A stretch of DNA of 5,837 bases from Pseudomonadota bacterium (GCA_021807465.1 JAKBCX010000120.1:1-5837); one strand, 5' to 3'. Counted from the first letter of the stretch, positions 1 through 5,837 are shown. The notes: generated by a model from the sequence alone, not told the origin. Numbers and translations: made by a program.

Positions 1-920
1 GGCCTGGCCGCCGCGCCGCTAACGGCGCACACAAAAAACACCACCAGAGACAGCACATCCAGCATTTGCCGCGTGGTTTCAAAACGCCGGTCATTATCGT
101 GCCGCACGGCCACAAACACGGGCATGAACACTTTGCGCGCCGGCATAAAGGCAACTTCCTGCAGCACTTCGGCCAAACGCTGGGCAATGCGGAACTCACC
201 CAGCGCCACCACCGGCATGCGCAGCCCCACTAGCATCACATAGCCGGTGATCGAGATGTAATCGACGAAGGTTGCTTCCATCAGCGGCAGAGAGAAACGG
301 AAGGATTCCCGCAGCACCGGGAAGGCGGGCGGGCGCGGCGGCACCCAGCGCGCGGCAATGGCAGCGCCGATGGCGTAAAACGCCACCCCCACCATGCGTT
401 GATACATCATCGCCGCCACGCCATGCCCGGTATAGGCAAAGGGCAGCGCCACCAGCCCGCCGCTTATGGTGCTGCCCAGAGACATCAAGCCCAGCGCCTT
501 GAAGCGGAATTGCGAGGCGAGCCGCGCCGAAGGCACCAGTATAAAGCTGGTCATCACCACATTCAGCCCCATAATGCGCAGCACCCAGGCAAGCTCGGGC
601 TGCGCATAAAGCCGCGCAATGGCCGGGGCCGCGGCGAACAAGGCGGCCATGAACAACAGCGAGGCGAGAAACTGGCTCCAGAACGCGCCGGCCTCCACCG
701 TGCGGTCGCCAGGGCTGGCCTGCACCTGCTCAGCCGCGCCAGAATTGGCCACCAGCCGCGCCAAGTCGGAAATGGCCGAGGCAATGGCGATAAGCCCGAC
801 CACCGAAGCCGGGATAACGCGCAGCAGCAGGCCCAGAATCAGAAACCCGAAACTGCGCTCGGCCAGCACGGTGGCGAAATTCCACGCCACACCACGCGCC
901 GCCCCCCTTGCCAAACTCAT
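1..920 (-). CDS. Wzx-like polysaccharide flippase (MOP superfamily), 3' end missing
   Basis: Reading leftward from the ATG at 920, the frame stays open to the left edge and gives 306 residues without a stop, so the gene is partial. The protein is strongly hydrophobic with membrane segments at about residues 10-35, 38-55, 80-105, 113-133, 145-162, 168-190, 208-232 and 285-302. It begins in the style of lipopolysaccharide and exopolysaccharide flippases (GAARGVAWNF), then has AFWSQFLASLLF, IARLYAQPELAWVLRIMGLN and an FRFS segment before the second half. This is the pattern of the WzxC/polysaccharide_synt family, which moves undecaprenyl-linked oligosaccharides or similar lipid-linked sugars across the inner membrane. 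Full-length members have roughly 400-500 residues, so about a third should lie outside the window. The start is supported by AGGAGG (931-936) ten bases upstream. It lies 27 bases after the ArsB-like gene on the same strand and is probably co-transcribed with it. The family call is from memory of sequence patterns; the substrate is unknown. Confidence 0.82.
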   Translation of the reverse strand, partial: MSLARGAARGVAWNFATVLAERSFGFLILGLLLRVIPASVVGLIAIASAISDLARLVANSGAAEQVQASPGDRTVEAGAFWSQFLASLLFMAALFAAAPAIARLYAQPELAWVLRIMGLNVVMTSFILVPSARLASQFRFKALGLMSLGSTISGGLVALPFAYTGHGVAAMMYQRMVGVAFYAIGAAIAARWVPPRPPAFPVLRESFRFSLPLMEATFVDYISITGYVMLVGLRMPVVALGEFRIAQRLAEVLQEVAFMPARKVFMPVFVAVRHDNDRRFETTRQMLDVLSLVVFFVCAVSGAAAR

Positions 921-930
921 GCCCGCTCCA

Positions 931-936
931 CCTCCT
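931..936 (-). promoter_or_regulatory. Ribosome binding site of the flippase gene
   Basis: The plus strand reads cctcct, so the minus strand carries a perfect AGGAGG ten bases before the ATG at 920. It lies in the short gap after the stop codon of the ArsB-like gene and fixes the flippase start. Confidence 0.75.
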
Positions 937-947
937 GCCGGAAGGCT

Positions 948-2171
948 TTAGACCGCAATCCGCAAGGCATAAAGCGCCAGCAGCAGGGCAGGGGGCATCA
1001 TCACCGCGCCCAGCCGCAGAAAATGCCAGTTCGTTACGGCTTCACGCTCGCGGTGCAGCGCCTGCAGCCACAGCAAAGTGGCGAGCGAGCCGGTAATGGA
1101 GAGATTCGGCCCCAGATCCACCGCGATAAGCGCCGCCGCTTTAAGCGCCGGTGCGGCCCCCGCCAGCACATGGCCCGCCAGCAGCCCTGCTGGCAGGTTG
1201 TTAACCAGATTGCACAACAGCGCCGCCGCCGCGCCCAGTTGCAGCGGCCCAAGCCGTGCGCTCAGCGCCGCCAGATGCGCGGTCAGCCCCATGCGCTCCA
1301 GCGCGCCGAGCATGATGAACAGCCCCGCCACCAGAAACAGCACGCTCCACGACACGCCACACAGCACCGGCCAGGGCGATTGCCGCCCTCGCGCCAGTAC
1401 CAAAGCCGCCGTGCCCGCCCCCGCGCAGAAAGTGGGCGGGCCGAGATGCCAGCCCAGCCCGGAAGAGAGCAGCAACAACAGCGCCATCACGATAAGCCCG
1501 GCCAGGGTCAGCCGCCCATTGGCATTGAGTGCCAGCCGCTCCGGCACCGCCACCGCCCCGCGCAGCGCCTGGGCCTGCGTGGCCCATAGCAGCGCATAGG
1601 TGGCGAGAATCGCCGCTAGCGAGGGCAGGGTGAAAAGCCGCAGCCATTCCGGCAAAGCGGGCATGGCGGCGCCATACACAACCAGATTGGCCGGGTTGGA
1701 GATGGGCAGCAGAAACGAGGCCGCATTGGCCACAAAGGCGCAAATGAGCAGGTAGGGCAATTTTTTCTCCACCCCGGCCTGCCGCGCCACCGCCGCCACG
1801 GCGGGGGTGAACACCACGGCTGTGGCATCGTTGGAGAGAAAGCCGGTGATGAGTACCGCCAGCGCGTACACATAGGTAAATAGCCGCCAGGGCGAGCCGC
1901 GTGCTGCCCGCGCCACCAGGCAGGCCGCCCAGTCGAACACGCCTTCCTGCGCCGCGAGCTGCGCCAGCAGCATCATGCCGGCCAGAAACAGCGCCACGTC
2001 CCACCCCTGGCCCGCCGCGCGCAACGCGGCGCCCGGGGGCAGCAGCCCGCATAGCACCAGCAAGACGGCCCCGCCCATGGCATAGGCGGCTTCGCGTACA
2101 CCAAACGGGCGCAGCAAAACCCCGGCCAGTGCCGCCAGCACAATGGCCAGGGTGGCGCCGCCGCTCAGCAT
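948..2171 (-). CDS. ArsB/NhaD-type ion transporter (arsenite efflux pump-like membrane protein)
   Basis: This is a 407-residue polytopic inner-membrane protein, close in length to E. coli ArsB (429). It carries the hallmarks of the ArsB branch of the ion transporter superfamily: FLSNDATAVVFTP (residues 111-123), ANAASFLLPISNPANLVV (148-165), NLVNNLPAGLL (321-331) and DLGPNLSITGSLATLLWL (352-369). The first and third resemble the paired re-entrant half-repeats of this superfamily. ArsB proteins export arsenite or antimonite, driven by the proton gradient or by an ArsA ATPase; relatives move sodium or dicarboxylates. The ATG at 2171 is chosen because MLSGGATLAIVLA matches the usual ArsB amino end. 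A TTG at 2243 in the same frame would add 24 polar residues and lacks a clear ribosome site. Only a weak G-run precedes the ATG. No arsR, arsC or arsA is nearby, so arsenite as substrate is uncertain. The gene faces away from uppP and is followed by the flippase gene. Confidence 0.85.
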   Translation of the reverse strand: MLSGGATLAIVLAALAGVLLRPFGVREAAYAMGGAVLLVLCGLLPPGAALRAAGQGWDVALFLAGMMLLAQLAAQEGVFDWAACLVARAARGSPWRLFTYVYALAVLITGFLSNDATAVVFTPAVAAVARQAGVEKKLPYLLICAFVANAASFLLPISNPANLVVYGAAMPALPEWLRLFTLPSLAAILATYALLWATQAQALRGAVAVPERLALNANGRLTLAGLIVMALLLLLSSGLGWHLGPPTFCAGAGTAALVLARGRQSPWPVLCGVSWSVLFLVAGLFIMLGALERMGLTAHLAALSARLGPLQLGAAAALLCNLVNNLPAGLLAGHVLAGAAPALKAAALIAVDLGPNLSITGSLATLLWLQALHREREAVTNWHFLRLGAVMMPPALLLALYALRIAV

Positions 2172-2237
2172 GGCGCCCCCGCGCAGATGTATGTTTGCCG
2201 AATCCGCATGGCTACGGCTTAACGGCAGCGCAAAATT

Positions 2238-2248
2238 CTGCAATGCAG
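2238..2248. repeat. Short palindrome in the divergent intergenic region
   Basis: CTGCA-A-TGCAG is a perfect inverted repeat of two 5-base arms around one base. Its position between two divergent genes would suit a small operator, but repeats of this length arise by chance and no regulator is encoded nearby. Confidence 0.3.
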
Positions 2249-2254
2249 CCTGCG

Positions 2255-2267
2255 CCGGGTGGCCCGG
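2255..2267 (+). repeat. Small GC hairpin just upstream of the uppP ribosome binding site
   Basis: CCGGG-TGG-CCCGG forms a perfect 5-bp all-GC stem with a 3-base loop, ending 10 bases before the AAGGAG of uppP. It could form in the uppP leader RNA. No U-run follows, so it is not a terminator. Confidence 0.3.
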
Positions 2268-2277
2268 TTACAGCCTC

Positions 2278-2283
2278 AAGGAG
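2278..2283 (+). promoter_or_regulatory. Ribosome binding site of uppP
   Basis: AAGGAG sits five bases before the ATG at 2289. It decides the start in favour of this ATG over the in-frame GTG at 2259, which would lie upstream of the site. Confidence 0.8.
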
Positions 2284-2288
2284 ATTAC

Positions 2289-3122
2289 ATGGATTTCGTG
2301 CATGCCATCCTGTTCGCCATTCTGCAGGGCGCGACAGAGCTGTTTCCGGTCAGCAGCCTCGGGCATGCGGTGGTGGTGCCCGCCCTGCTGCATTGGCATA
2401 TAGACCAGAAAGGCCCCGGCTTCCTGCCCTTTTTGGTGATGCTGCATCTGGGCACGGCAACCGGGCTGTTCCTCTATTTCGCCAAAGACTGGATCGCCAT
2501 TTTCTATGGCGCGCTGGGCCTGGGCTATCAGGAGCAAACCCGCGCCGGCCGTGCGCTGCTCGGCAAGCTCATCATCGCCACCCTGCCACTCGTCATTGTC
2601 GGCGGGCTGTTCAAAAAGCCACTGGAGCATTTGTTCGGCGCGCCGCTGCTGGCCGCGCTGTTTCTCATCGCCAATGCCGGGTTGCTGCTGCTGGGCGAGC
2701 GCCTGCGCGGCAAAAGCCTGCGCGGCGGCGAGATGGATTACAAGGATGCGCTGATTATCGGCCTGTTCCAATGCCTCGCCTTCCTGCCCGGCATCTCGCG
2801 CTCGGGCGCGGCCATGGTGGGGGCGCTGCGCCGGGGTATCGACCATGAGGGCGCGGCCAAATTCTCCTTCCTTATCGGCACACCGGCCATTGCCGCCGCC
2901 GGGGTGGCCGAGGTGCCCAGGCTCGTCCATGAGCACCAGCTGCACGCTTTGTTTGGCGTATCGATGCTGGCCGCCGTCGTGGCGGGGGTGGTGGCCTATG
3001 CCAGCACGGCCTTCCTCATGCGTTACTTCAAAGGGCACGACACATGGGCACTGAAGCCTTTCGCCTGGTACTGCGCGGCATTCGGCGCTGGCAGTTTTGT
3101 TCTGTTGCTGGCGGGCCTCTAA
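2289..3122 (+). CDS. uppP: Undecaprenyl-diphosphate phosphatase (UppP/BacA family)
   Basis: This 277-residue membrane protein matches the usual length (E. coli, 273). It hydrolyses undecaprenyl diphosphate to the monophosphate, recycling the lipid carrier for peptidoglycan and surface polysaccharides, and can confer bacitracin resistance. The first signature, QGATELFPVSSLGH, occupies residues 13-26 and supplies the (E/Q)xxxE pair as Gln13 and Glu17, plus Ser23 and His26. The second, PGISRSGAAM, occupies 167-176 with Arg171. A third family segment, FSFLIGTPAIAAAG, is at 192-205. Two usual residues differ: Leu24 stands where Ser/Thr is common after the serine pair, and Ala175 stands where the PGxSRSxxT signature has Thr. 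The catalytic Glu, His and Arg remain, so activity is likely. The start is set by AAGGAG. The stop codon overlaps the ATG of the next gene (TAATG), indicating translational coupling. Confidence 0.93.
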   Translation: MDFVHAILFAILQGATELFPVSSLGHAVVVPALLHWHIDQKGPGFLPFLVMLHLGTATGLFLYFAKDWIAIFYGALGLGYQEQTRAGRALLGKLIIATLPLVIVGGLFKKPLEHLFGAPLLAALFLIANAGLLLLGERLRGKSLRGGEMDYKDALIIGLFQCLAFLPGISRSGAAMVGALRRGIDHEGAAKFSFLIGTPAIAAAGVAEVPRLVHEHQLHALFGVSMLAAVVAGVVAYASTAFLMRYFKGHDTWALKPFAWYCAAFGAGSFVLLLAGL

Positions 3123-3880
3123 TGCGCGCGGTCCTGCTCTTTCTGTTCCTCCTGCTGCCCGGCTTGGCGCAAGCAGAAGTAAATCTGGCCATGGCGCCCA
3201 TCGACCGCCTCTCTCTGCCATGGTGGAAAGAGCGCTGGGAGGCCACGCTGCGGGAGGCGAAGGAGACGCCGGATGCCCGCATCGTCTGGCTGGGGGATTC
3301 GATCACCCAGAACTGGCAGCGCCAGGGCCAGCAAGACTATGACGATTACCTGCCAGTGTGGAACAAATACTATGCCCCGTACCACGCGCTGGATTTCGGC
3401 TTCATCGGAGACACCACGGCCAGCCTGATCTGGCGGCTGGACCATGGGCAGGTGAAGGGGCTGCACCCCGCGCTGGCCATCATCCTCATCGGCGCCAATA
3501 ATTTCGGCCTCCCGCATTGGGATGCGCAGTTAACCGTGCCCGGTATCGAATCCGTGGTGAATATCACGCACCGCGATCTTCCGGGCGCGCATATCTTGCT
3601 GCTCGGCGTGCTGCCCTCCATCCGTTCGCCCTGGGTGGATGAGCAGACGGCGCTGACCAATACCGCCCTGGCGCACATCTATGCGAATAGCCCGGATGTC
3701 ACCTTCGTCAACCTGAAGGCGCTGTTCCTCACCAACGGCAAGGTGAATCCGGCCTTCTTCCTAGACCCGCATTTGCACCCAGACGCCCCGCCCTTGCACC
3801 CGGATGCCCCCACCATGGCACGCATGGCGCAGGCCCTAACCCCCTACGTGGTGAAATATGCGGGGCAGCCCGCCCCTTGA
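3122..3880 (+). CDS. Secreted SGNH/GDSL-family hydrolase (esterase/acetylhydrolase-like)
   Basis: The protein has 252 residues. Residues 1-18 form a short signal peptide ending ALA-like (GLAQA, cleavage predicted before Glu19), so the enzyme should act in the periplasm. The mature part has the blocks of SGNH hydrolases: WLGDSIT with nucleophile Ser60, GFIGDTT with Gly96 as block II, LIGANNFG with Asn126 as block III, and a C-terminal block V near 215-226. Candidate acid and base residues there are Asp215 with His219 or His226. Members cleave acyl esters on lipids, sugars or polysaccharides; the substrate cannot be read from the sequence. The start at 3122 is chosen over an in-frame ATG at 3044 because the latter lies inside uppP and would bury the signal peptide. 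A seven-residue near-repeat (LHPDAPP/LHPDAPT, 218-231) falls in block V. It is coupled to uppP and followed by a membrane acyltransferase, suggesting surface-glycan acyl ester metabolism. Confidence 0.85.
   Translation: MRAVLLFLFLLLPGLAQAEVNLAMAPIDRLSLPWWKERWEATLREAKETPDARIVWLGDSITQNWQRQGQQDYDDYLPVWNKYYAPYHALDFGFIGDTTASLIWRLDHGQVKGLHPALAIILIGANNFGLPHWDAQLTVPGIESVVNITHRDLPGAHILLLGVLPSIRSPWVDEQTALTNTALAHIYANSPDVTFVNLKALFLTNGKVNPAFFLDPHLHPDAPPLHPDAPTMARMAQALTPYVVKYAGQPAP
3773..3814 (+). repeat. Two tandem 21-base near-copies within the hydrolase gene
   Basis: Bases 3773-3793 and 3794-3814 match at 17 of 21 positions and encode LHPDAPP then LHPDAPT in frame. The repeat lies in the part of the gene that should carry the catalytic Asp-His pair. 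Confidence 0.6.
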
Positions 3881-3912
3881 GGTGCGGCCCGCAAAGACCA
3901 AGTTTGTAGCGA

Positions 3913-5115
3913 ATGAGCAGGATACGAGAACAAGGCACCGGCAAGCTGGTGCCGCTGGAAGGGTTGCGCGGCATTGCCGCGGTCATCGTGATGCTGGGCC
4001 ACATGGTGCGCGGGCTGGTGCCGCCCGCCCCTGGTAATCTCGATTCCCTCAAAAATGTGCATGACTGGATGCTCAATGGCGGCGCCGCCGTTTCGGTATT
4101 CTTCGTGCTCTCCGGCTTCATCCTCAGCCTGCCCTTCGCCAAAGACCGCAGCCTGCTGCGCGTGGGCACGGCGCTGCTCAAACGCTGGCCGCGCCTGGCC
4201 GCGCTCACCACCATCGCCTGCCTGTTCTCATGGGGGCTGATCGAGCTGAGCCACGGCGCTTACCACCAAGCCGCCGCCGTCACCGGCAATGAATGGATGG
4301 GCAACCATTTCAACGCCCCGCTGCACGGGCACGATATTTCCTGGCTGTCAGCACTGCGCGACGGGCTGTACCGCGTCTATCTGTTCGGCGACGTCAAATT
4401 CGACTCGCCGCTCTGGACCATGCGGATCGAGCTGTTCGGCAGCTTCGCCATCTTCCTCGCCGCCCCGGTGCTGTTCGGGCTTAAAAGCTGGATGCTGCGC
4501 CTCACCGCCATCGCCGTGGCCGTTGCCCTGGCGGGCACCACCTTCCCCTTCACCTATTTTTCCGATTTCCTGGCCGGTACGCTGCTCGCCATGCTGTTTG
4601 CCGAGGGCAAGCTGCCCGCGATTTCCAACGGGCTGGCGGCGGGCATGGGGCTGGCGGGGGTTTACCTGTTCTGCTTCTCCGCCGCCGAGGAGCGGGCCAT
4701 TTATGCGCCGCTCAAAGCCGTCGCGGCGGGGGAGTTGGCGCATTTTGCCTGGGCGGCCAGCGCGGCGCTCATCATCATTGTGCTTCTGGGCAATGCCGCC
4801 ATGCGCGGATTTTTCTCCAAAAGCTGGGCGGCGTGGCTGGGGCTTATCTCGTTCCCCATCTATTTGCTGCATGTGCCCATCATGCTCTCCGCCGGGGCGC
4901 TGAGCATTAACGGCATGGCGGATTCCCTGGGCGTTACCGGCGCGGTGCTGGCGGCTTCCTGCATCACCATCGCCCTCACCCTCGCTTTTGCCTTGCCGCT
5001 GGCTTGGTTCGACAAAGCCTGGACCCGCATACTCAGCCGCGTGACGGGGTGGCTGACCAAACGCCGCTTAACCCCCGCGGGCGGCGGCAATAAAACGGCG
5101 GATCAGCTCCGGTGA
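3913..5115 (+). CDS. Acyltransferase-3 (AT3) family membrane protein, probable O-acyltransferase
   Basis: This 400-residue polytopic membrane protein shows the AT3 (Acyl_transf_3) pattern. The amino end has KLVPLEGLRGIAAVIVMLGH (residues 11-30), whose His30 is the conserved catalytic-type histidine after the first membrane segment. Next come VFFVLSGFILSLPF (62-74), the RWPRLAAL motif (91-98), LWTMRIELFGS (167-177) with Glu173, and LISFPIYLLHVPIM (311-324). About ten hydrophobic segments span the protein. Family members move acetyl or other acyl groups across the inner membrane onto sugars of O-antigen, exopolysaccharide or similar glycans. It has no fused SGNH domain; a separate secreted SGNH hydrolase is encoded 32 bases upstream. 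The ATG at 3913 is the first start after an in-frame TAG at 3907, but no clear ribosome site precedes it. Its last 48 bases overlap trpF on the opposite strand. Substrate and acyl donor are not determined. Confidence 0.88.
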   Translation: MSRIREQGTGKLVPLEGLRGIAAVIVMLGHMVRGLVPPAPGNLDSLKNVHDWMLNGGAAVSVFFVLSGFILSLPFAKDRSLLRVGTALLKRWPRLAALTTIACLFSWGLIELSHGAYHQAAAVTGNEWMGNHFNAPLHGHDISWLSALRDGLYRVYLFGDVKFDSPLWTMRIELFGSFAIFLAAPVLFGLKSWMLRLTAIAVAVALAGTTFPFTYFSDFLAGTLLAMLFAEGKLPAISNGLAAGMGLAGVYLFCFSAAEERAIYAPLKAVAAGELAHFAWAASAALIIIVLLGNAAMRGFFSKSWAAWLGLISFPIYLLHVPIMLSAGALSINGMADSLGVTGAVLAASCITIALTLAFALPLAWFDKAWTRILSRVTGWLTKRRLTPAGGGNKTADQLR

Positions 5116-5694
5116 CTTCCGGCCTGGCGAATCCTCCACGCCTGAGGACACATCCACACCCGGCGCGCCGGTAACGCGCAGCGCCTCGGCCACATTATCG
5201 GGCCGCAACCCGCCCGCCAGCAGCCAGGGCTTGGCGGGGCGGAAGCGCGCAAGCAGGTTCCAATCCGCCTGCACCGCATTGCCGCCGGGCCGCGTTGCCC
5301 CTGGCGGTGGTTTGGCCTCTACCACGTAGCCATCGGCCCGTTCATCGGGGGCGGGAAAATCTTCTTCCGTGGTCACGCCCAACTGGCGCCAGACCGGGCG
5401 GCCGAACCTGCCGCGCAAGGCCGCCACCAAGGCCGGGCTGCCATGGATTTGCAGAATATCCAGCGAGATTTCCTGCAAAATCGCGTCAATCTCATCAAAA
5501 CCCGGATTCACGAACAGCCCCACGCGCTGCGGCTTGGCGCCCGCGTGCCGGGCAGAGAGCGTGGCGGCTTCCACGGGCGTTACGTAGCGCGGGGAGGGGG
5601 GAAAGAATACGAATCCCACATAATCCGCCCCGCCCTGCACCGCCGCATCCAGCGCATAGGCGCTGTTAATGCCGCAGATTTTAACCAGGGTCAT
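5068..5694 (-). CDS. trpF: Phosphoribosylanthranilate isomerase (TrpF)
   Basis: This 208-residue cytoplasmic (beta/alpha)8-barrel enzyme catalyses the Amadori rearrangement of phosphoribosylanthranilate to CdRP, the third step of tryptophan synthesis. Length is typical for a free-standing TrpF. Recognisable elements are KICGI (5-9) with catalytic Cys7, GADYVGFVF (22-30), SPRYV (34-38) with Arg36, VGLFVN (58-63), LQIHG (81-85), LLAGGL (158-163) and the phosphate-site segment GVDVSSGVE (179-187). The general-acid position, usually Asp (DAK), is Glu126 in VVEAKPP. The following loop reads GGNAVQADW where GG(T/N)GxxFDW is usual. The ATG at 5694 overlaps the pyrF stop by four bases (ATGA) and has no ribosome site of its own, so translation is probably coupled to pyrF. 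The 3' end overlaps the convergent acyltransferase gene. trpB, a common downstream neighbour in alphaproteobacteria, is absent here. Confidence 0.94.
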   Translation of the reverse strand: MTLVKICGINSAYALDAAVQGGADYVGFVFFPPSPRYVTPVEAATLSARHAGAKPQRVGLFVNPGFDEIDAILQEISLDILQIHGSPALVAALRGRFGRPVWRQLGVTTEEDFPAPDERADGYVVEAKPPPGATRPGGNAVQADWNLLARFRPAKPWLLAGGLRPDNVAEALRVTGAPGVDVSSGVEDSPGRKSPELIRRFIAAARGG

Positions 5695-5837
5695 TGTATG
5701 GCGGCCGCGATGGCGGCGGCGGCCTGGGCCGGATCGGCAGCCTCGGTAATGGGCCGCCCGACCACGATGTAATCCGCCCCCGCCCGCACGGCCTGCTCCG
5801 GCGTCATCACCCGCGCCTGGTCGCCCAAGGCCGCGCC
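5691..5837 (-). CDS. pyrF: Orotidine 5'-phosphate decarboxylase (PyrF), C-terminal part
   Basis: Only the last 48 residues and the TGA stop lie in the window; the gene enters from the right edge. The visible part reads [19 protein letters not shown], then [15 protein letters not shown], closely following the C-terminal end of E. coli PyrF (DQRRIMTPEQA, VIGRPVTQSVDPAQ). The GRP arginine contacts the substrate phosphate in this family. PyrF decarboxylates OMP to UMP, the last step of pyrimidine synthesis. Its stop overlaps the trpF start as ATGA, so the two are co-transcribed and probably translationally coupled, an order seen in several alphaproteobacteria. Confidence 0.93.
   Translation of the reverse strand, partial: GAALGDQARVMTPEQAVRAGADYIVVGRPITEAADPAQAAAAIAAAIQ

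Larger units (their letters stand above)
2172..2288. promoter_or_regulatory. Divergent intergenic region, presumed promoters for both flanking units
   Basis: The 117 bases separate the leftward ArsB-like gene and the rightward uppP gene, so both units must start here or nearby. It is visibly more AT-rich around 2189-2245 than its flanks. A weak candidate for uppP is TTGCCG (2195-2200) with a 17-base spacer and CTTAAC (2218-2223), a poor -10 match. I see no convincing leftward promoter. Two small perfect inverted repeats lie within it (2238-2248 and 2255-2267). The regulatory role is inferred from gene orientation alone. Confidence 0.5.

Noticed and set aside
399..1589. Long plus-strand open frame of 396 codons antisense to the flippase and ArsB-like genes
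   Set aside because: It spans the junction of two clear genes and its product is an Arg/Gln/His-rich low-complexity chain with no recognisable domain, as expected for an antisense shadow in GC-rich DNA.
1201..2052. Minus-strand open frame of 283 codons in another frame of the ArsB-like gene
   Set aside because: It is a frame shadow: Gly/Ala/Arg-rich without membrane segments, while the overlapping frame has continuous ArsB-type motifs.
2195..2223. TTGCCG / CTTAAC as a definite sigma-70 promoter for uppP
   Set aside because: Spacing is right, but the -10 match is poor and alphaproteobacterial promoters are hard to call by eye. It is kept only as a weak candidate in the intergenic entry.
2172..2243. 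24-residue N-terminal extension of the ArsB-like protein from a TTG at 2243
   Set aside because: It is polar, has no ribosome site, would fill most of the divergent promoter region, and ArsB proteins normally start at the MLxxG-type position matched by the ATG at 2171.
3044..3121. Upstream ATG giving a 278-residue SGNH hydrolase
   Set aside because: It lies inside uppP and places an Arg-rich stretch before an otherwise well-formed signal peptide. The TAATG-coupled start at 3122 fits better.
2268..3221. Minus-strand open frame of 317 codons antisense to uppP
   Set aside because: The opposite strand carries unmistakable UppP motifs. The antisense product is Gln/Arg/Gly-rich, without domains, and runs across the uppP/hydrolase junction.
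5071..5092. GC-rich palindrome-like stretch (CCCGCGGG) near the convergent gene ends as a terminator
   Set aside because: It lies inside both coding regions, and no T-run follows on either strand.

Overview
The window is GC-rich, densely coded bacterial DNA with six protein genes and no RNA genes, mobile elements or CRISPR arrays that I can see. Adjacent pyrF and trpF genes, and the style of the proteins, fit an alphaproteobacterium, possibly of the Acetobacteraceae/Rhodospirillales type. That placement is an inference from gene order and general resemblance, not from a search.

Left part, minus strand (1-2171): an ArsB-type ion-pump membrane protein, followed 27 bases downstream by a Wzx-like polysaccharide flippase that is open to the left edge. 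They look like one transcription unit. No arsR or arsC accompanies the ArsB homologue.

Middle, plus strand (2289-5115): a divergent set begins after a 117-base intergenic region. It contains uppP (undecaprenyl-diphosphate phosphatase), a secreted SGNH/GDSL hydrolase whose ATG overlaps the uppP stop codon, and a membrane acyltransferase-3 (AT3) protein 32 bases further on. The last two together resemble a split version of the AT3 plus SGNH arrangement that O-acylates or de-acylates cell-surface polysaccharides. With uppP (lipid carrier recycling) and the flippase across the divergent promoter region, the window reads as a small envelope-glycan neighbourhood.

Right part, minus strand (5068-5837): the 3' end of pyrF enters from the right edge and overlaps trpF by 4 bases (ATGA). 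The 3' end of trpF overlaps the 3' end of the acyltransferase gene by 48 bases, tail to tail. trpF is therefore not followed by trpB here. The predicted TrpF carries Glu at the position normally held by the catalytic Asp.

Nothing here looks like a wholly undescribed system. The points most worth checking are the TrpF active-site changes, the AT3/SGNH/UppP operon, the UppP signature departures, and the convergent overlap.
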